From positions 248,001-312,000 of the forward strand of contig NZ_AUCP01000001.1 in the NCBI RefSeq assembly GCF_000429825.1: 64,000 nucleotides of DNA, given 5' to 3'. Of the stretch, positions 24,654-33,284 are shown piece by piece. Within the stretch, counting starts at the first letter, position 1. Each line of letters starts with the position of its first letter. The DNA is from Cohnella thermotolerans DSM 17683. Its GTDB lineage: Bacteria > Bacillota > Bacilli > Paenibacillales > Paenibacillaceae. The notes under the pieces were generated by a model. That model saw only the letters and a program-made list of their open reading frames with translations, had not been told where the DNA came from and searched no databases. The translations under genes were made by a program, and so were the position numbers.

Positions 24654-24824
24654 TCAGGATTGTTTTTCCTCGTCTTTCGGCTGTTGGGCCGCTTCAGCTT
24701 TGGCCATCTCCGCCAGCTTCTGCAGCAAAATATGCTGGGGCATATGCATCAGATGCTCCAGCGGCACGTTCAGGTGCTTCGCCAGCTTAACGGCCGTATC
24801 GGCCGACAAAGGCATTCTCCGCAT
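24654..24824 (-). CDS. yycC: YycC-like small protein, 56 aa
   Basis: ATG 24824, with AAGGAG 9 bases upstream, encodes MRRMPLSADTAVKLAKHLNV then PLEHLMHMPQHILLQKLAEM and an acidic/basic tail ending EEKQS. The core (xLSxETAxKLAKxLNxPLExxMHMPQHILxQKL) matches the small YycC family of Bacillales. It is predicted to be helical and soluble; the function is unknown. It is a single gene upstream of the tRNA promoter. Confidence 0.85.
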   Translation of the reverse strand: MRRMPLSADTAVKLAKHLNVPLEHLMHMPQHILLQKLAEMAKAEAAQQPKDEEKQS

Positions 24825-24871
24825 CTCAATCCGCTCCTTCCACCTTAGACCTTACCACAAAGGCGCGAACG

Positions 24872-24909
24872 TGCCAAGGCCCGCGGCGCGATCGCCGCAG
24901 GCCTTGGCA
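24872..24909 (-). terminator. Hairpin after the 54-residue protein gene
   Basis: TGCCAAGGCC pairs with GGCCTTGGCA, and inside it GCGGCG pairs with CGCCGC. There is no T run, so termination efficiency is doubtful. Confidence 0.5.
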
Positions 24910-24915
24910 GACGAA

Positions 24916-25080
24916 TCAGGGAACGTAGCGCACCCCGTATTTCCCTTTTCGGGAACGGTAAATCTCGATTTCGTGCGGCATGTCGATGCCGAACAGCCAA
25001 CCGTCGTACTCCATCCTGCGAACGAGACAGCCCGCCTGAAATTTGGTGTCGTACAGACGAGACCAATATACCCATTTCAT
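24916..25080 (-). CDS. Small hypothetical protein, 54 aa
   Basis: ATG 25080 follows GGAGGGATTCGCA. The product begins MKWVYWSRLYDTKFQAGCLV and ends GKYGVRYVP. It is aromatic-rich and basic, without a membrane segment. No family recognised. Confidence 0.55.
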   Translation of the reverse strand: MKWVYWSRLYDTKFQAGCLVRRMEYDGWLFGIDMPHEIEIYRSRKGKYGVRYVP

Positions 25081-25208
25081 TGCGAATCCCTCCGGATCGT
25101 AGGTGATGGGCTTAGGATTTGCGCCCGGAGCTTCGATTAATCGCGAATGGCGGGTTGGCAAATGATTGTAGCCTCGCTAAGCCGGCGACGGGCACGCGGC
25201 CGATGCCG

Positions 25209-26762
25209 TTAAGGGATTTCCCCAGCCGCGCGCATGGCGGCTTCCTTCTCCGGCGACAGTCCGCTATTGTCCATATAAGGCGTCATGTCGATCTCGCCCT
25301 TCGGATTCGCCTTGATTTTCTGCAGCAGCTCGTCGCCCTTCTTCTGCCAGTCTGCCAGCGCCTCCTTGACGGTCATTTTGCCGCTTAGCGCCTTCTGGAA
25401 CGAGAGATCCGCGAGCTGGTTGACCAAACTCAAATTCGGACGCTCCCGATACAGCTTCTCTTCGGCGTCGCTCGATTCGTACAGAGCCGGCTTCAGCTTG
25501 TAGAACGCTTCGATGTTGAACGCGCTGCCGTCGCGCGGTTTGATGAACTCCTTAAGGGTGCTGAGCTCGTAATTGCTGCGCGCCTTGAACTTGGCCGTCT
25601 CCTTGCTGTTGATAAACTTGACGAATTCCCATGCGTCGTCCGGATTTTGCGCGTTGGCGCTGATTCCGGTCAACTCGCTCAAATAGACGCTCGGGCCGAC
25701 GTCGGGCATCTCGGGCAGCACGGGATACGTGACGACGTCCCAATCCAGCTTCTCGTACCCTTTCATTTTGTCCACATTCTGGTTGAAGGTGATCAGATCG
25801 TTCACCAGACTGAAGCCGCCGATCGTCATGGCGACGCGGCCCGTGAAGAACGGCCGTTCCTGATACGGATTGTACCTGTAATTTCCGTCCGCCGGTTGCT
25901 CGGGCCGGAGATCTTCCTGATGCGGGATGACGCGGTCCTTGTAGAGCTGGATCGGCTCGTTCCACGCCCGCTCCCATTGGGGAGTGTCCACCGTCATTTT
26001 CTCCCCTTTGTCGTCGAACATGCGCAGCTTCAGCGGCGAGACGATGTTCTGCACGTTGTAGAATTGCAGCCCCCCGCCCCAGTCGTTCAGCGACAAGCCG
26101 TAGACCGCGTCCTTGCCCGTTCCGGACTTCAGCCGTTTCGCGAGATTGAACACGTCGTCCCAGTTCATCCCGTCTGTCGGAACCCCGACGCCGGCTTGCT
26201 GGAACAGCTTCTTGTTGTAGAAGAGCGCCGATGCCGAGAACGTCGGGGACAGCGCGTACAGCTGGCCGTTGCCCTTCTCGCGAATCGTGTCCAGAATGGA
26301 CGGAACGTAAGCCTCCAAATCCACCTTATCCTCTTTGATGAGCGGATCGAGCGGCTTGAGCAGGTTCTCTTGAACAAGCTTGCCCAGCGTCCCGGTATCC
26401 AGCATGACGACATCCACAGGATTGGCTCCTGTCATAATTTCTTTCAGCTTCTCCACCGGGTCCGGCTGTTCTTTCTGCATTCTCTCTTCATTGGATTCGT
26501 ACATCGAATCCGAATAATCGATCGCGTTGACCAGCTCGATATCGATATTGCCGTGGGCAAGCTCGAACATGTCGGTATACTGCTGGCGAAAATACGATTC
26601 GTTGTCCTTGCTGCCGTACAGCATGCCGATTCGCAGCGTGCGGCGGTTGTTCGGATCGTCGGCGTCCGAACTGCTGCAAGCCGCGGCGATCGGGACGATC
26701 ATGGACATGGCCATCAGGGCGGCAAGGGAACGGACGTTGCGGTGAAGTGTCGGTCTCAACAA
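25209..26762 (-). CDS. Extracellular solute-binding lipoprotein (family 1 fold), copy 2
   Basis: Start TTG 26762 (or 26759) is placed behind AAGGAGG; a TTG seven codons earlier contains that site and is rejected. The 517-residue product has a lipobox PIAAAC (Cys29) and the family-1 periplasmic-binding fold: IMTGANPVDVVMLDTGTLGK, FYNKKLFQQAGV, FTGRVAMTIGGF and AQNPDDAWEFVKFINS. It is clearly paralogous to the neighbour at 26871 (shared DPNNRRTLRIG, ESYFRQQYTD, FNLARRLKSGTGKDA-like segments). Such proteins usually feed sugar or oligosaccharide importers, but no MalFG-type permease is present here. A terminator separates the two copies, so this copy depends on read-through or its own promoter. 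Confidence 0.9.
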   Translation of the reverse strand: MLRPTLHRNVRSLAALMAMSMIVPIAAACSSSDADDPNNRRTLRIGMLYGSKDNESYFRQQYTDMFELAHGNIDIELVNAIDYSDSMYESNEERMQKEQPDPVEKLKEIMTGANPVDVVMLDTGTLGKLVQENLLKPLDPLIKEDKVDLEAYVPSILDTIREKGNGQLYALSPTFSASALFYNKKLFQQAGVGVPTDGMNWDDVFNLAKRLKSGTGKDAVYGLSLNDWGGGLQFYNVQNIVSPLKLRMFDDKGEKMTVDTPQWERAWNEPIQLYKDRVIPHQEDLRPEQPADGNYRYNPYQERPFFTGRVAMTIGGFSLVNDLITFNQNVDKMKGYEKLDWDVVTYPVLPEMPDVGPSVYLSELTGISANAQNPDDAWEFVKFINSKETAKFKARSNYELSTLKEFIKPRDGSAFNIEAFYKLKPALYESSDAEEKLYRERPNLSLVNQLADLSFQKALSGKMTVKEALADWQKKGDELLQKIKANPKGEIDMTPYMDNSGLSPEKEAAMRAAGEIP

Positions 26763-26782
26763 ATTTTTCCTCCTTCGGTTCA

Positions 26783-26829
26783 AAAGAACGCCGCTCGCGT
26801 TAGCTTTCTTGCTTGCACGAGCGGCGTTC
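26783..26829 (-). terminator. Terminator between the two solute-binding genes
   Basis: GAACGCCGCTCG pairs with CGAGCGGCGTTC. On the minus strand it is followed by TTTTG, just before the ribosome site of the downstream paralogue. It probably reduces expression of the second copy relative to the first. Confidence 0.8.
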
Positions 26830-26870
26830 CGAATTTTATCTGGTCGTCGATCTGGCTCGTTTATTAGGGG

Positions 26871-28400
26871 TCAGCCAATCGGCTTGGCGATGGCGCCTCC
26901 GCCCATGCCGCCGTAGACATCGCCGGGCACCCCGCCGATTTGGCCTTTCGGGTTCAGCTTGATTTTCTGCAGCAAGTCGTTGCCCTGCGTCTCAAATTCC
27001 GCCAGCGCTTCCTTGACCGATTTCTGATTCTGAATGACCTTGTTGAATTCCGTTTGCGCAAGCTGCTGGATTAGATACAGATTCGGCCGCTCCTGGTTCA
27101 ACTTCTGCTCTTCGTAGCTGTTCTCCGAGATGAGCGGCTTCACCTGCGTGAAGGCGTCGATGTTGTAGCTCATCCCGTCCTTCACCTTGACGAATTCCTT
27201 CAAGGCCGGCATTTCGTAGCTGCTGCGGGACCGCAGCTTGCCCCACTCTTTGCCGTTCATGAATTTGACGAATTCCCAGGCGTCGTCCGGATTTTGCGCC
27301 TTCGTGTTAATGCCGGCCAAGCTGCTCAAATAAATGTAGCTGCTGACGCCCGGCATTTCGGCGAAGGTCGGCACCGGAAGAACGTCCCAATCGAGCGGCT
27401 CCATTCCTTTGAACTTCTGATAGTTGCGGTTGTACATGTCGATATCGTTGATCATATTATAGTTGCCGATGACCATCGCGGCCTTGCCGTTGAAGAAGGG
27501 CTGCTGAAAATACGGATTATAGCGGTTCTGGTCTTCCTGCGGCTGCTGGACTTGAAGATCCTCGTTGCTCGGCAGCACGTGATCCTTGTAAAGCTGAGAG
27601 ATCGTCGTCCATACCTTCTCCCATTGCGGCGTGTTGACGGTCATTTTCTCCGCCTTGTCGTCGTATAATTTGAGCTGCAAGGGAGCCGCATAGTTCGTCA
27701 TATCCGAATACGGATCGCTGTAGCCCCACTGGTTGAACGTAAATCCGAACTTGGCGTCTTTGCCCGTGCCCGACTTCAAACGCCTCGCCAGATTGAATAC
27801 GTCGTCCCACGTCAGATTGCCGGTCGGAACGTCGACGCCCGCCTGGGCGAACGCCTTCTTGTTGTAGAACAGAGCGGAAGGCGTATAAGTCGGAGCCAGC
27901 GCGTACAGCTGGCCGTCGCCGGCGGCCTTGATCCCTTCGATGACGGCGGGAACGTAATCGTTGACATCGATCTTGTCTTCCTTCATGAGCGGATCGAGCT
28001 GCTTGAGCAGATTCTCCTGCACGAGACTTCCGAGCACGCCCGAATCCATGATCATGACGTCGACCGGGTTCGCGCCGGTCATAATCTCCTTCACCTTCTC
28101 GATCGGATCGGGCTGCGGCTTGTCGGGCGTCTGCTCGTCGAACTGCGTCTCCGTGTAGTCGATCGCCGGAACGATCTCGATGTCGATGTTATTATGGGAA
28201 AATTCGAACAGGTCGGTGTACTGCTGGCGGAAATACGATTCGTCCTGCGAGCTGCCGTACATCGTGCCGATCCGGAGCGTCCGGCGGTTGTTCGGATCGT
28301 CCTCGTTCTTACTGGTGCATGCCGCCAGCGTCGGTACGAGAATCGCCAGAGACATGGCGACCAGCGTCCACCTGGGGATCGAATGTTTGCGAATGGTCAT
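26871..28400 (-). CDS. Extracellular solute-binding lipoprotein (family 1 fold), copy 1
   Basis: The 509-residue lipoprotein (lipobox PTLAAC, Cys28) has the same domain order as the downstream paralogue: IMTGANPVDVMIMDSGVLGS, YALAPTYTPSALFYNKKAFA, FNGKAAMVIGNYN and AQNPDDAWEFVKFMNG, ending in a Gly-rich tail. The ATG at 28400 overlaps the stop of the ATPase gene (ATGA), tying it to the FtsX-type exporter operon. The family normally binds carbohydrates for ABC import. Its coupling to MacB-like components is unusual, and it may instead sense or capture a ligand for that complex. Ligand unknown. Confidence 0.92.
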   Translation of the reverse strand: MTIRKHSIPRWTLVAMSLAILVPTLAACTSKNEDDPNNRRTLRIGTMYGSSQDESYFRQQYTDLFEFSHNNIDIEIVPAIDYTETQFDEQTPDKPQPDPIEKVKEIMTGANPVDVMIMDSGVLGSLVQENLLKQLDPLMKEDKIDVNDYVPAVIEGIKAAGDGQLYALAPTYTPSALFYNKKAFAQAGVDVPTGNLTWDDVFNLARRLKSGTGKDAKFGFTFNQWGYSDPYSDMTNYAAPLQLKLYDDKAEKMTVNTPQWEKVWTTISQLYKDHVLPSNEDLQVQQPQEDQNRYNPYFQQPFFNGKAAMVIGNYNMINDIDMYNRNYQKFKGMEPLDWDVLPVPTFAEMPGVSSYIYLSSLAGINTKAQNPDDAWEFVKFMNGKEWGKLRSRSSYEMPALKEFVKVKDGMSYNIDAFTQVKPLISENSYEEQKLNQERPNLYLIQQLAQTEFNKVIQNQKSVKEALAEFETQGNDLLQKIKLNPKGQIGGVPGDVYGGMGGGAIAKPIG

Positions 28401-29287
28401 GCGGTTTCCCCCTCCAATGATTTCGGTGCGCGAATCAAAATTTTCTCCCCGTCGAATTCCATGCTCGCCTTGTCTTTAATGTCCAGCGCCTGCAGGAATT
28501 CCTTCGGGATTTGCAGCCTGCCGACGCGGTCGACGACGACGTACGCTTCGTGAACTTCGTCCAGCCCCCCTCCGCTTCCGTGAAGCGAAGGCGCGTTGTC
28601 CAGATTCGGATTCCGCTTGATGAACTCGGTGCTGGTCAGGCCGTCGCGGATGGCGACGACGCGGTCCACCTTCCCCGCGAGCGACAAGTCGTGGGTGACG
28701 ATGACGACCGTAAGGCCCAGCTCGCGGTTGAACCGGCGGAAAATATCCATAATCATGTCCGAGGTCCGCGAATCGACCGAGCCCGTCGGTTCGTCCGCCA
28801 GCAGCATCTGCGGCTTGTTGGCCAGCGAGATCGCGATGGCGACCCGCTGCTGCTCGCCGCCCGACAGCTGCGTCAGCTTGTTGTGCATCCGGTCCTTCAG
28901 CCCGACCCATTCGAGCAGCTGCTTCGCGTAAGCCCTGTCGAGCTTGCCGGAGAACATCATCGGCATCTCCACGTTCTCCAGCGCCGTCAGGAACGGCATC
29001 AGATTGCGCGCGTTGTTCTGCCAGACGAAGCCGACCGTGTCCCGTTTGTACTTGACCAGATCGTCGTCGCTCGCCTTGAGCAGATCCCAGGGACCGACGC
29101 GCACCTGGCCGGCGGAGGGCCGGTCCAGCCCTCCGAGAATGTTCAGCAGCGTCGACTTGCCGCTGCCGCTGTTGCCGATAATCGCCATCATCTCGCCGTC
29201 GCTCACCGACAGGTTCAGCCCCTGGAGCGCAACGACTTCCAGATCGTCCGTCTTGTAAATTTTCACGAGTCCTTCGCATTGGATCAT
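28397..29287 (-). CDS. ABC ATPase (LolD/MacB type) with C-terminal AbrB/SpoVT-like domain
   Basis: The 296-residue protein has the LolD/MacB ATPase core: Walker A GNSGSGKST (38-46), Q-loop FVWQN, signature LSGGEQQRVA, Walker B MLLADEPTGSVD and switch His in VTHD. After the ATPase ends (about 225) a linker leads to EAYVVVDRVGRLQIPKEFLQ, then KASMEFDGEKILIR (247-288). This reads as a swapped-hairpin AbrB/SpoVT/MazE-type domain, normally a DNA-binding or dimerisation unit. The gene starts 4 bases after the permease stop. It most likely drives the neighbouring FtsX-like permease; the tail may dimerise the ATPase or give a regulatory function. Confidence 0.9.
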   Translation of the reverse strand: MIQCEGLVKIYKTDDLEVVALQGLNLSVSDGEMMAIIGNSGSGKSTLLNILGGLDRPSAGQVRVGPWDLLKASDDDLVKYKRDTVGFVWQNNARNLMPFLTALENVEMPMMFSGKLDRAYAKQLLEWVGLKDRMHNKLTQLSGGEQQRVAIAISLANKPQMLLADEPTGSVDSRTSDMIMDIFRRFNRELGLTVVIVTHDLSLAGKVDRVVAIRDGLTSTEFIKRNPNLDNAPSLHGSGGGLDEVHEAYVVVDRVGRLQIPKEFLQALDIKDKASMEFDGEKILIRAPKSLEGETA

Positions 29288-29291
29288 GGCG

Positions 29292-32168
29292 TTAACGCTC
29301 CTCTCCCAGCTTGACAGCCTGATGAACCTTCAGGCGGCGGATGTGCGACACGAGCAGGGCGACGCCGATCGCCATCATGACGCCGACAACGATATACAGC
29401 TTCACGGTGTCGGCGTTGTCGAACACGACGCGGAACGGCGGAACCTGATTCGCGGCGTTGTCCGTCGTCTGCAGGAACGGCAAGAACAGCACGCTCGTCA
29501 GCTTGCCGATCCCGATGCCGAGGCCGATGGACAGCCCCGCAGTAAAAATCTGCTCCAGCAGAAGCATCCCGGTCAGTTGCTTGCGCGACAGCCCCATCGC
29601 CCGCAGAACGCCGATCTGCACGATCCGGCCGGACAGGTTGAAAAACCAGAAGAGCACGTATCCGGCCAGCGATACGACGATCGTGACGAGGAAGCCGAGG
29701 CTCAGAATGCCGAACACGCCGCCGCGCGCGGGATGCTTGCTCTGGGTAATGAGCTCGCTGCGGGCGTCGCTGATCGACGCGATCTCGATGCCGTGCTTCT
29801 GCAGCTCCGGAATGATCGGAGCCGTCTTGGCGCCCGGCTTCATCTTCAGCCATACGTCGTACTGCATCATCGGCGCCTGATCGTAAATGTAATCGAGGTT
29901 GGCGACGATAAACGGCGACTGGTCGGGATATTGGGCCGGCCAGTAAGGCAGAAGGGCCGCGACGGTGAAAACGACGGGTTCTCCCTGCAATATGGCCTGG
30001 ATCTGGTCGCCTTGCTTCAGATTGTACTTCTTGGCCATATTGGACGAGACGAGCGCGTATTCCGGCGCCTTGCCCATCAATGCCAGGTAGCGGTAAGGAC
30101 TCGCCGGATACAGATCGCTGCGGAACCAGGCGACGCGCGCGAAGTCGACGTTGTCGATGCCGACGATCGTTCCCTGCCCCGCCGTGCGGCCGGAGATCGT
30201 TATGCTCGCTTTGGTCTGCAGGACGCGGGCGGCGTGCTCGACGCCGGGCAGCGTGCGAAACACCTCGAACGGCGGCTCGTTGTAATTGATCTTCGTCGGC
30301 GTCGGCTGTTGCCCGCCTCCGCCGCCGTTCCCGCCCTGGCCGCCCCCGCCTTGGCCCGAGCCTCCTTGACCGGAGCCGCCGCCCGAATTCGTCGGCGCCG
30401 ACATCTCGGGGCTTCCTTCCCAGACGGTCGACACGATGACGTCCGTTCCGTATTTGTACAGAATCCGCTCCTCGGAGTTGAGCCCGATCGTCCGGGCGGC
30501 AGCCGAGTTGTACACGCCGAGCCCCAACGTCAGAATAAGCAAGATCATGAGCGGGTAATACGAACGGGAGGACCGGGACAGCTGCGTCAGCGTCAAATAG
30601 AGCGGCACGGGCAGGATCGCCCTCCACAGCTTGTTGAACAGCTTCAGCAGCAGCGGGAACAGCCGCAGGAACAGCAGCCCGGCCGCGAAGATAGAGATCG
30701 CCGGCACGAAGAACAGGAACGGCTGCACGTTGAGCTGGTCGGTCGTCATGCCGGTCTTGAACGACACCATCTGCCGCTCGTTGAACAAGTACCAGCCGTA
30801 GCCGGCGACGCCGATCAGCGCGACGTCGAGGAACCAGCGCTGCCAGACGGGCGCCCGGTCCGTCCGCGCCATCTTCCGCTTGTAGTCGACGATCGACGTC
30901 CGGGTGAACACGAGCGCCGGAATGACGGCGGCCCCGATGGCGACCAGGACGGCCGCGATGCCGGCGAGAATGCCGTCGATGCTCAGGCCGACCGGAATCG
31001 CCTTGCGGTTGACGAACGACAGGAAGCCGTCCGCCGAGCCGATGCTCTTGGCCATAAACCAGCCGATGAACGGTCCGATCAGCAGCGATATAAGGCCCAG
31101 CAGGACGCCTTCGAGCAGGAAGATCAGGAAGATTTGGCGCGTTCCCGCTCCCCGGCTGCGCATAACCGCGATGTCCGAGCGCTGCTTCTCGAGCGCCTGG
31201 CGTGCGTTCATCGTAATAAAGTAGAACACCATCGCGATCATCGGCGCGGCCAGGGTGAACAGCATCGTCTGCAGTTGAATGCTCTGGCTGCGGAACTCGC
31301 CCAGCATGCTCGCGAACGATATTTCCACCCGCGTATCCTTCAGCAGCTGGTAGACTTCGATGTCGACCCGATTCAGCGTGCGGCCGAGCGGAGTCAGCTG
31401 GCTCGTCTTGATCTCGCGAAGATCGTAGGCGGTATACCAGCTGGCCGTCTGCAGCGGGATTTGCATCTGCCCCATCAGGTCTTCCTTCATCGCGGGCTCG
31501 GCGATAAACAGCGTGTTCATGAGGCTGTCGAGCCCCTGATACCAGTAGGGCCCCGCTTCGTCCTTCGGCTTGAACGAACCGACGATCTCGACCCGCAGCG
31601 TCAAATTCAGCCCGCCGTAGATCGGATAGAGCAGCACGTCGCCGACGTGCAGATCGTTGCGGTACATCGCCTCCTCCATCATGACGGCCTGGATCGTTCC
31701 GTCGGAGTCCGCGCGGTCCGCGTACATCTTCCCGCCCGACATTTCGACTTGATCGGCGAGGCCGCTGAACGAGGCGAGCGTCATTTTGCGGGAGCGGCTC
31801 GCGTCCACCTTGCTCGGGTCCTCCGGCGTCACTTCCGCGCTGCGAATCGTCAGGCTTCGCTGGGAAGCTTCCGCCGGGAAGCCGATTCGGGCCGGAACGT
31901 CGTCCGTAATGTATTTGTCGACGTTGTCGAAGCTGGTGCGATCCGTCTTCCCGTCGGTAGACTGGTAGCGGATAAGCAGCGATCCGGCGGGCAATCCTTC
32001 GCTGTTGTCCTTGAGCGATTGCGCGACGACGCGCTTCAGGGCGCCGTCCGCATACATCGGAATGCTGGTCGTGAACGCCACCGCCACGAGCAGGCCGGCC
32101 AGCGTGCTGATCGTAAGCCAGCGGGTGTTCCACATCTTGCGGAATAAGAAACGGATCAGCGCGCTCAT
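29292..32168 (-). CDS. Large FtsX-like ABC permease (MacB/LolC superfamily)
   Basis: The 958-residue membrane protein has an N-terminal helix (RWLTISTLAGLLVAVAFTTS), a large extracellular domain, a first FtsX-like three-helix block at about 285-440 and a further block at about 480-545. A second large outer domain is interrupted by a Gly-rich low-complexity segment near 593-621, and the final FtsX block is at about 820-950 with SLGFLVTIVVSLAGYVLFWF. This double-FtsX layout fits mechanotransmission-type export or surface-processing transporters. ATG 32168 lies 4 bases from the HlyD gene stop. It presumably works with one or both operon ATPases. Confidence 0.9.
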   Translation of the reverse strand: MSALIRFLFRKMWNTRWLTISTLAGLLVAVAFTTSIPMYADGALKRVVAQSLKDNSEGLPAGSLLIRYQSTDGKTDRTSFDNVDKYITDDVPARIGFPAEASQRSLTIRSAEVTPEDPSKVDASRSRKMTLASFSGLADQVEMSGGKMYADRADSDGTIQAVMMEEAMYRNDLHVGDVLLYPIYGGLNLTLRVEIVGSFKPKDEAGPYWYQGLDSLMNTLFIAEPAMKEDLMGQMQIPLQTASWYTAYDLREIKTSQLTPLGRTLNRVDIEVYQLLKDTRVEISFASMLGEFRSQSIQLQTMLFTLAAPMIAMVFYFITMNARQALEKQRSDIAVMRSRGAGTRQIFLIFLLEGVLLGLISLLIGPFIGWFMAKSIGSADGFLSFVNRKAIPVGLSIDGILAGIAAVLVAIGAAVIPALVFTRTSIVDYKRKMARTDRAPVWQRWFLDVALIGVAGYGWYLFNERQMVSFKTGMTTDQLNVQPFLFFVPAISIFAAGLLFLRLFPLLLKLFNKLWRAILPVPLYLTLTQLSRSSRSYYPLMILLILTLGLGVYNSAAARTIGLNSEERILYKYGTDVIVSTVWEGSPEMSAPTNSGGGSGQGGSGQGGGGQGGNGGGGGQQPTPTKINYNEPPFEVFRTLPGVEHAARVLQTKASITISGRTAGQGTIVGIDNVDFARVAWFRSDLYPASPYRYLALMGKAPEYALVSSNMAKKYNLKQGDQIQAILQGEPVVFTVAALLPYWPAQYPDQSPFIVANLDYIYDQAPMMQYDVWLKMKPGAKTAPIIPELQKHGIEIASISDARSELITQSKHPARGGVFGILSLGFLVTIVVSLAGYVLFWFFNLSGRIVQIGVLRAMGLSRKQLTGMLLLEQIFTAGLSIGLGIGIGKLTSVLFLPFLQTTDNAANQVPPFRVVFDNADTVKLYIVVGVMMAIGVALLVSHIRRLKVHQAVKLGEER

Positions 32169-32171
32169 CGG

Positions 32172-33284
32172 TTACCGCCCTACGACTTTCTGTCCCGGCG
32201 TTAATCCTTGCAGCACTTCGGCTTCCGTCGCGGTCTGCTGGCCGACCTCGATGTCGACCTCGCGCTTGCTGCCGTCCGCTTCCGCCACCTGGACGTAAGT
32301 GCGGGCGCCGATCGTGCGCAGCGCGGAGAGCGGGATGACGACGGCGTTCTCCTTGCGGTTGACGACGACCGACACCGTGAGCGGCGTGCCGCGCGTCACC
32401 GACGCGGGAAGCTTCGGCACGTCGACGACCAGATAGTCGTCGATGCGCTCGATTTTCTGCCCGTTGCCTTGGCCATTCCCGTTGTTATCGTCGGTCTGGG
32501 GCGAAGGCAGCGCCTTGACTTTGCCCTTGACCGTGCCTGCGCTGTTGATGTCGACGTCCGCCTCCATGCCGACGGCCACCTTCGCCAGATCGTCCTTGGA
32601 GAACGAAGTGCCGACGACGACCAGCCGGCTCGTGTCCGCGACGATGGCGATCGGGTCGTACGCTTTGACGCTGGCCCCCTCCTGCACGCTGACCGAGACG
32701 ATCGTCCCGTCGAACGGCGCCGTCAGCACCGCGTCGGCGATATCCTGCTGCAAATCCGCGATATCCTGGCGCTGCTGCTCGAAGGCGATCTTCTTCTTCT
32801 CGAATTCGATCGGATCCATCTCGTCGCGCTGGCGAAGCGTCTCCTTCATCGCCGTCTCCGCTTCGCTGAACGCGAGCTGCTGGTCGCGGAGCGACTTCTT
32901 CATGTCTTCCACGTCCAGCTCCGCGATGGGTTGTCCGGCCTTCACGCTGTCTCCGACATGTATGTATAATTTCTTCAAATACTTGCCGTCGAGATTTTTC
33001 GAAGTGAAATACAGCGTCTTCTCCTGCATCGACATGATCTTGCCGGAAGCCTGCACCTTCGTCTCCAGCGTCTTGGTCGTCACTTCGTACTCGGGCTTCT
33101 TGGAAATTTGCGGAAGCTGAATCGTCGACAAATCCTCCTCCGCCGGCTCGTCGGGCAGCAGACCGCAGCCCGTAGCCGCCACTGCGAGCGCTAGGACGGC
33201 CAGCAGTCCCGCGGCGCGGCGCCTGTGCGGCCGCTCCTTTCCGTCGTCCTTAGACGAACACGCCGTCCACCATTTCATAGACAT
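32172..33284 (-). CDS. HlyD/MacA-like adaptor lipoprotein
   Basis: The 370-residue protein has a lipobox VAATGC (Cys40) after a basic n-region, then the RND/HlyD plan: barrel-sandwich lipoyl half (LYIHVGDSVKAGQPIAELDV), a helical hairpin at about 125-185 (many Glu/Gln/Lys), a second lipoyl half (VLTAPFDGTIVSVSVQEGAS) and beta-barrel/proximal domains with VVIPLSALRTIGARTYVQVA. ATG 33284 has GGAGGTAGCCG upstream inside the preceding gene, overlapping it by 35 bases. In Gram-positives such adaptors pair with MacB-like permeases; here the partner is the FtsX-like protein. Confidence 0.92.
   Translation of the reverse strand: MSMKWWTACSSKDDGKERPHRRRAAGLLAVLALAVAATGCGLLPDEPAEEDLSTIQLPQISKKPEYEVTTKTLETKVQASGKIMSMQEKTLYFTSKNLDGKYLKKLYIHVGDSVKAGQPIAELDVEDMKKSLRDQQLAFSEAETAMKETLRQRDEMDPIEFEKKKIAFEQQRQDIADLQQDIADAVLTAPFDGTIVSVSVQEGASVKAYDPIAIVADTSRLVVVGTSFSKDDLAKVAVGMEADVDINSAGTVKGKVKALPSPQTDDNNGNGQGNGQKIERIDDYLVVDVPKLPASVTRGTPLTVSVVVNRKENAVVIPLSALRTIGARTYVQVAEADGSKREVDIEVGQQTATEAEVLQGLTPGQKVVGR

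Noticed and set aside
29284-32147. Two long frames, one on each strand, over the FtsX-like permease
   Set aside because: Neither shows membrane segments or family motifs; only the 29292-32168 minus frame has helices, FtsX blocks and proper junctions.
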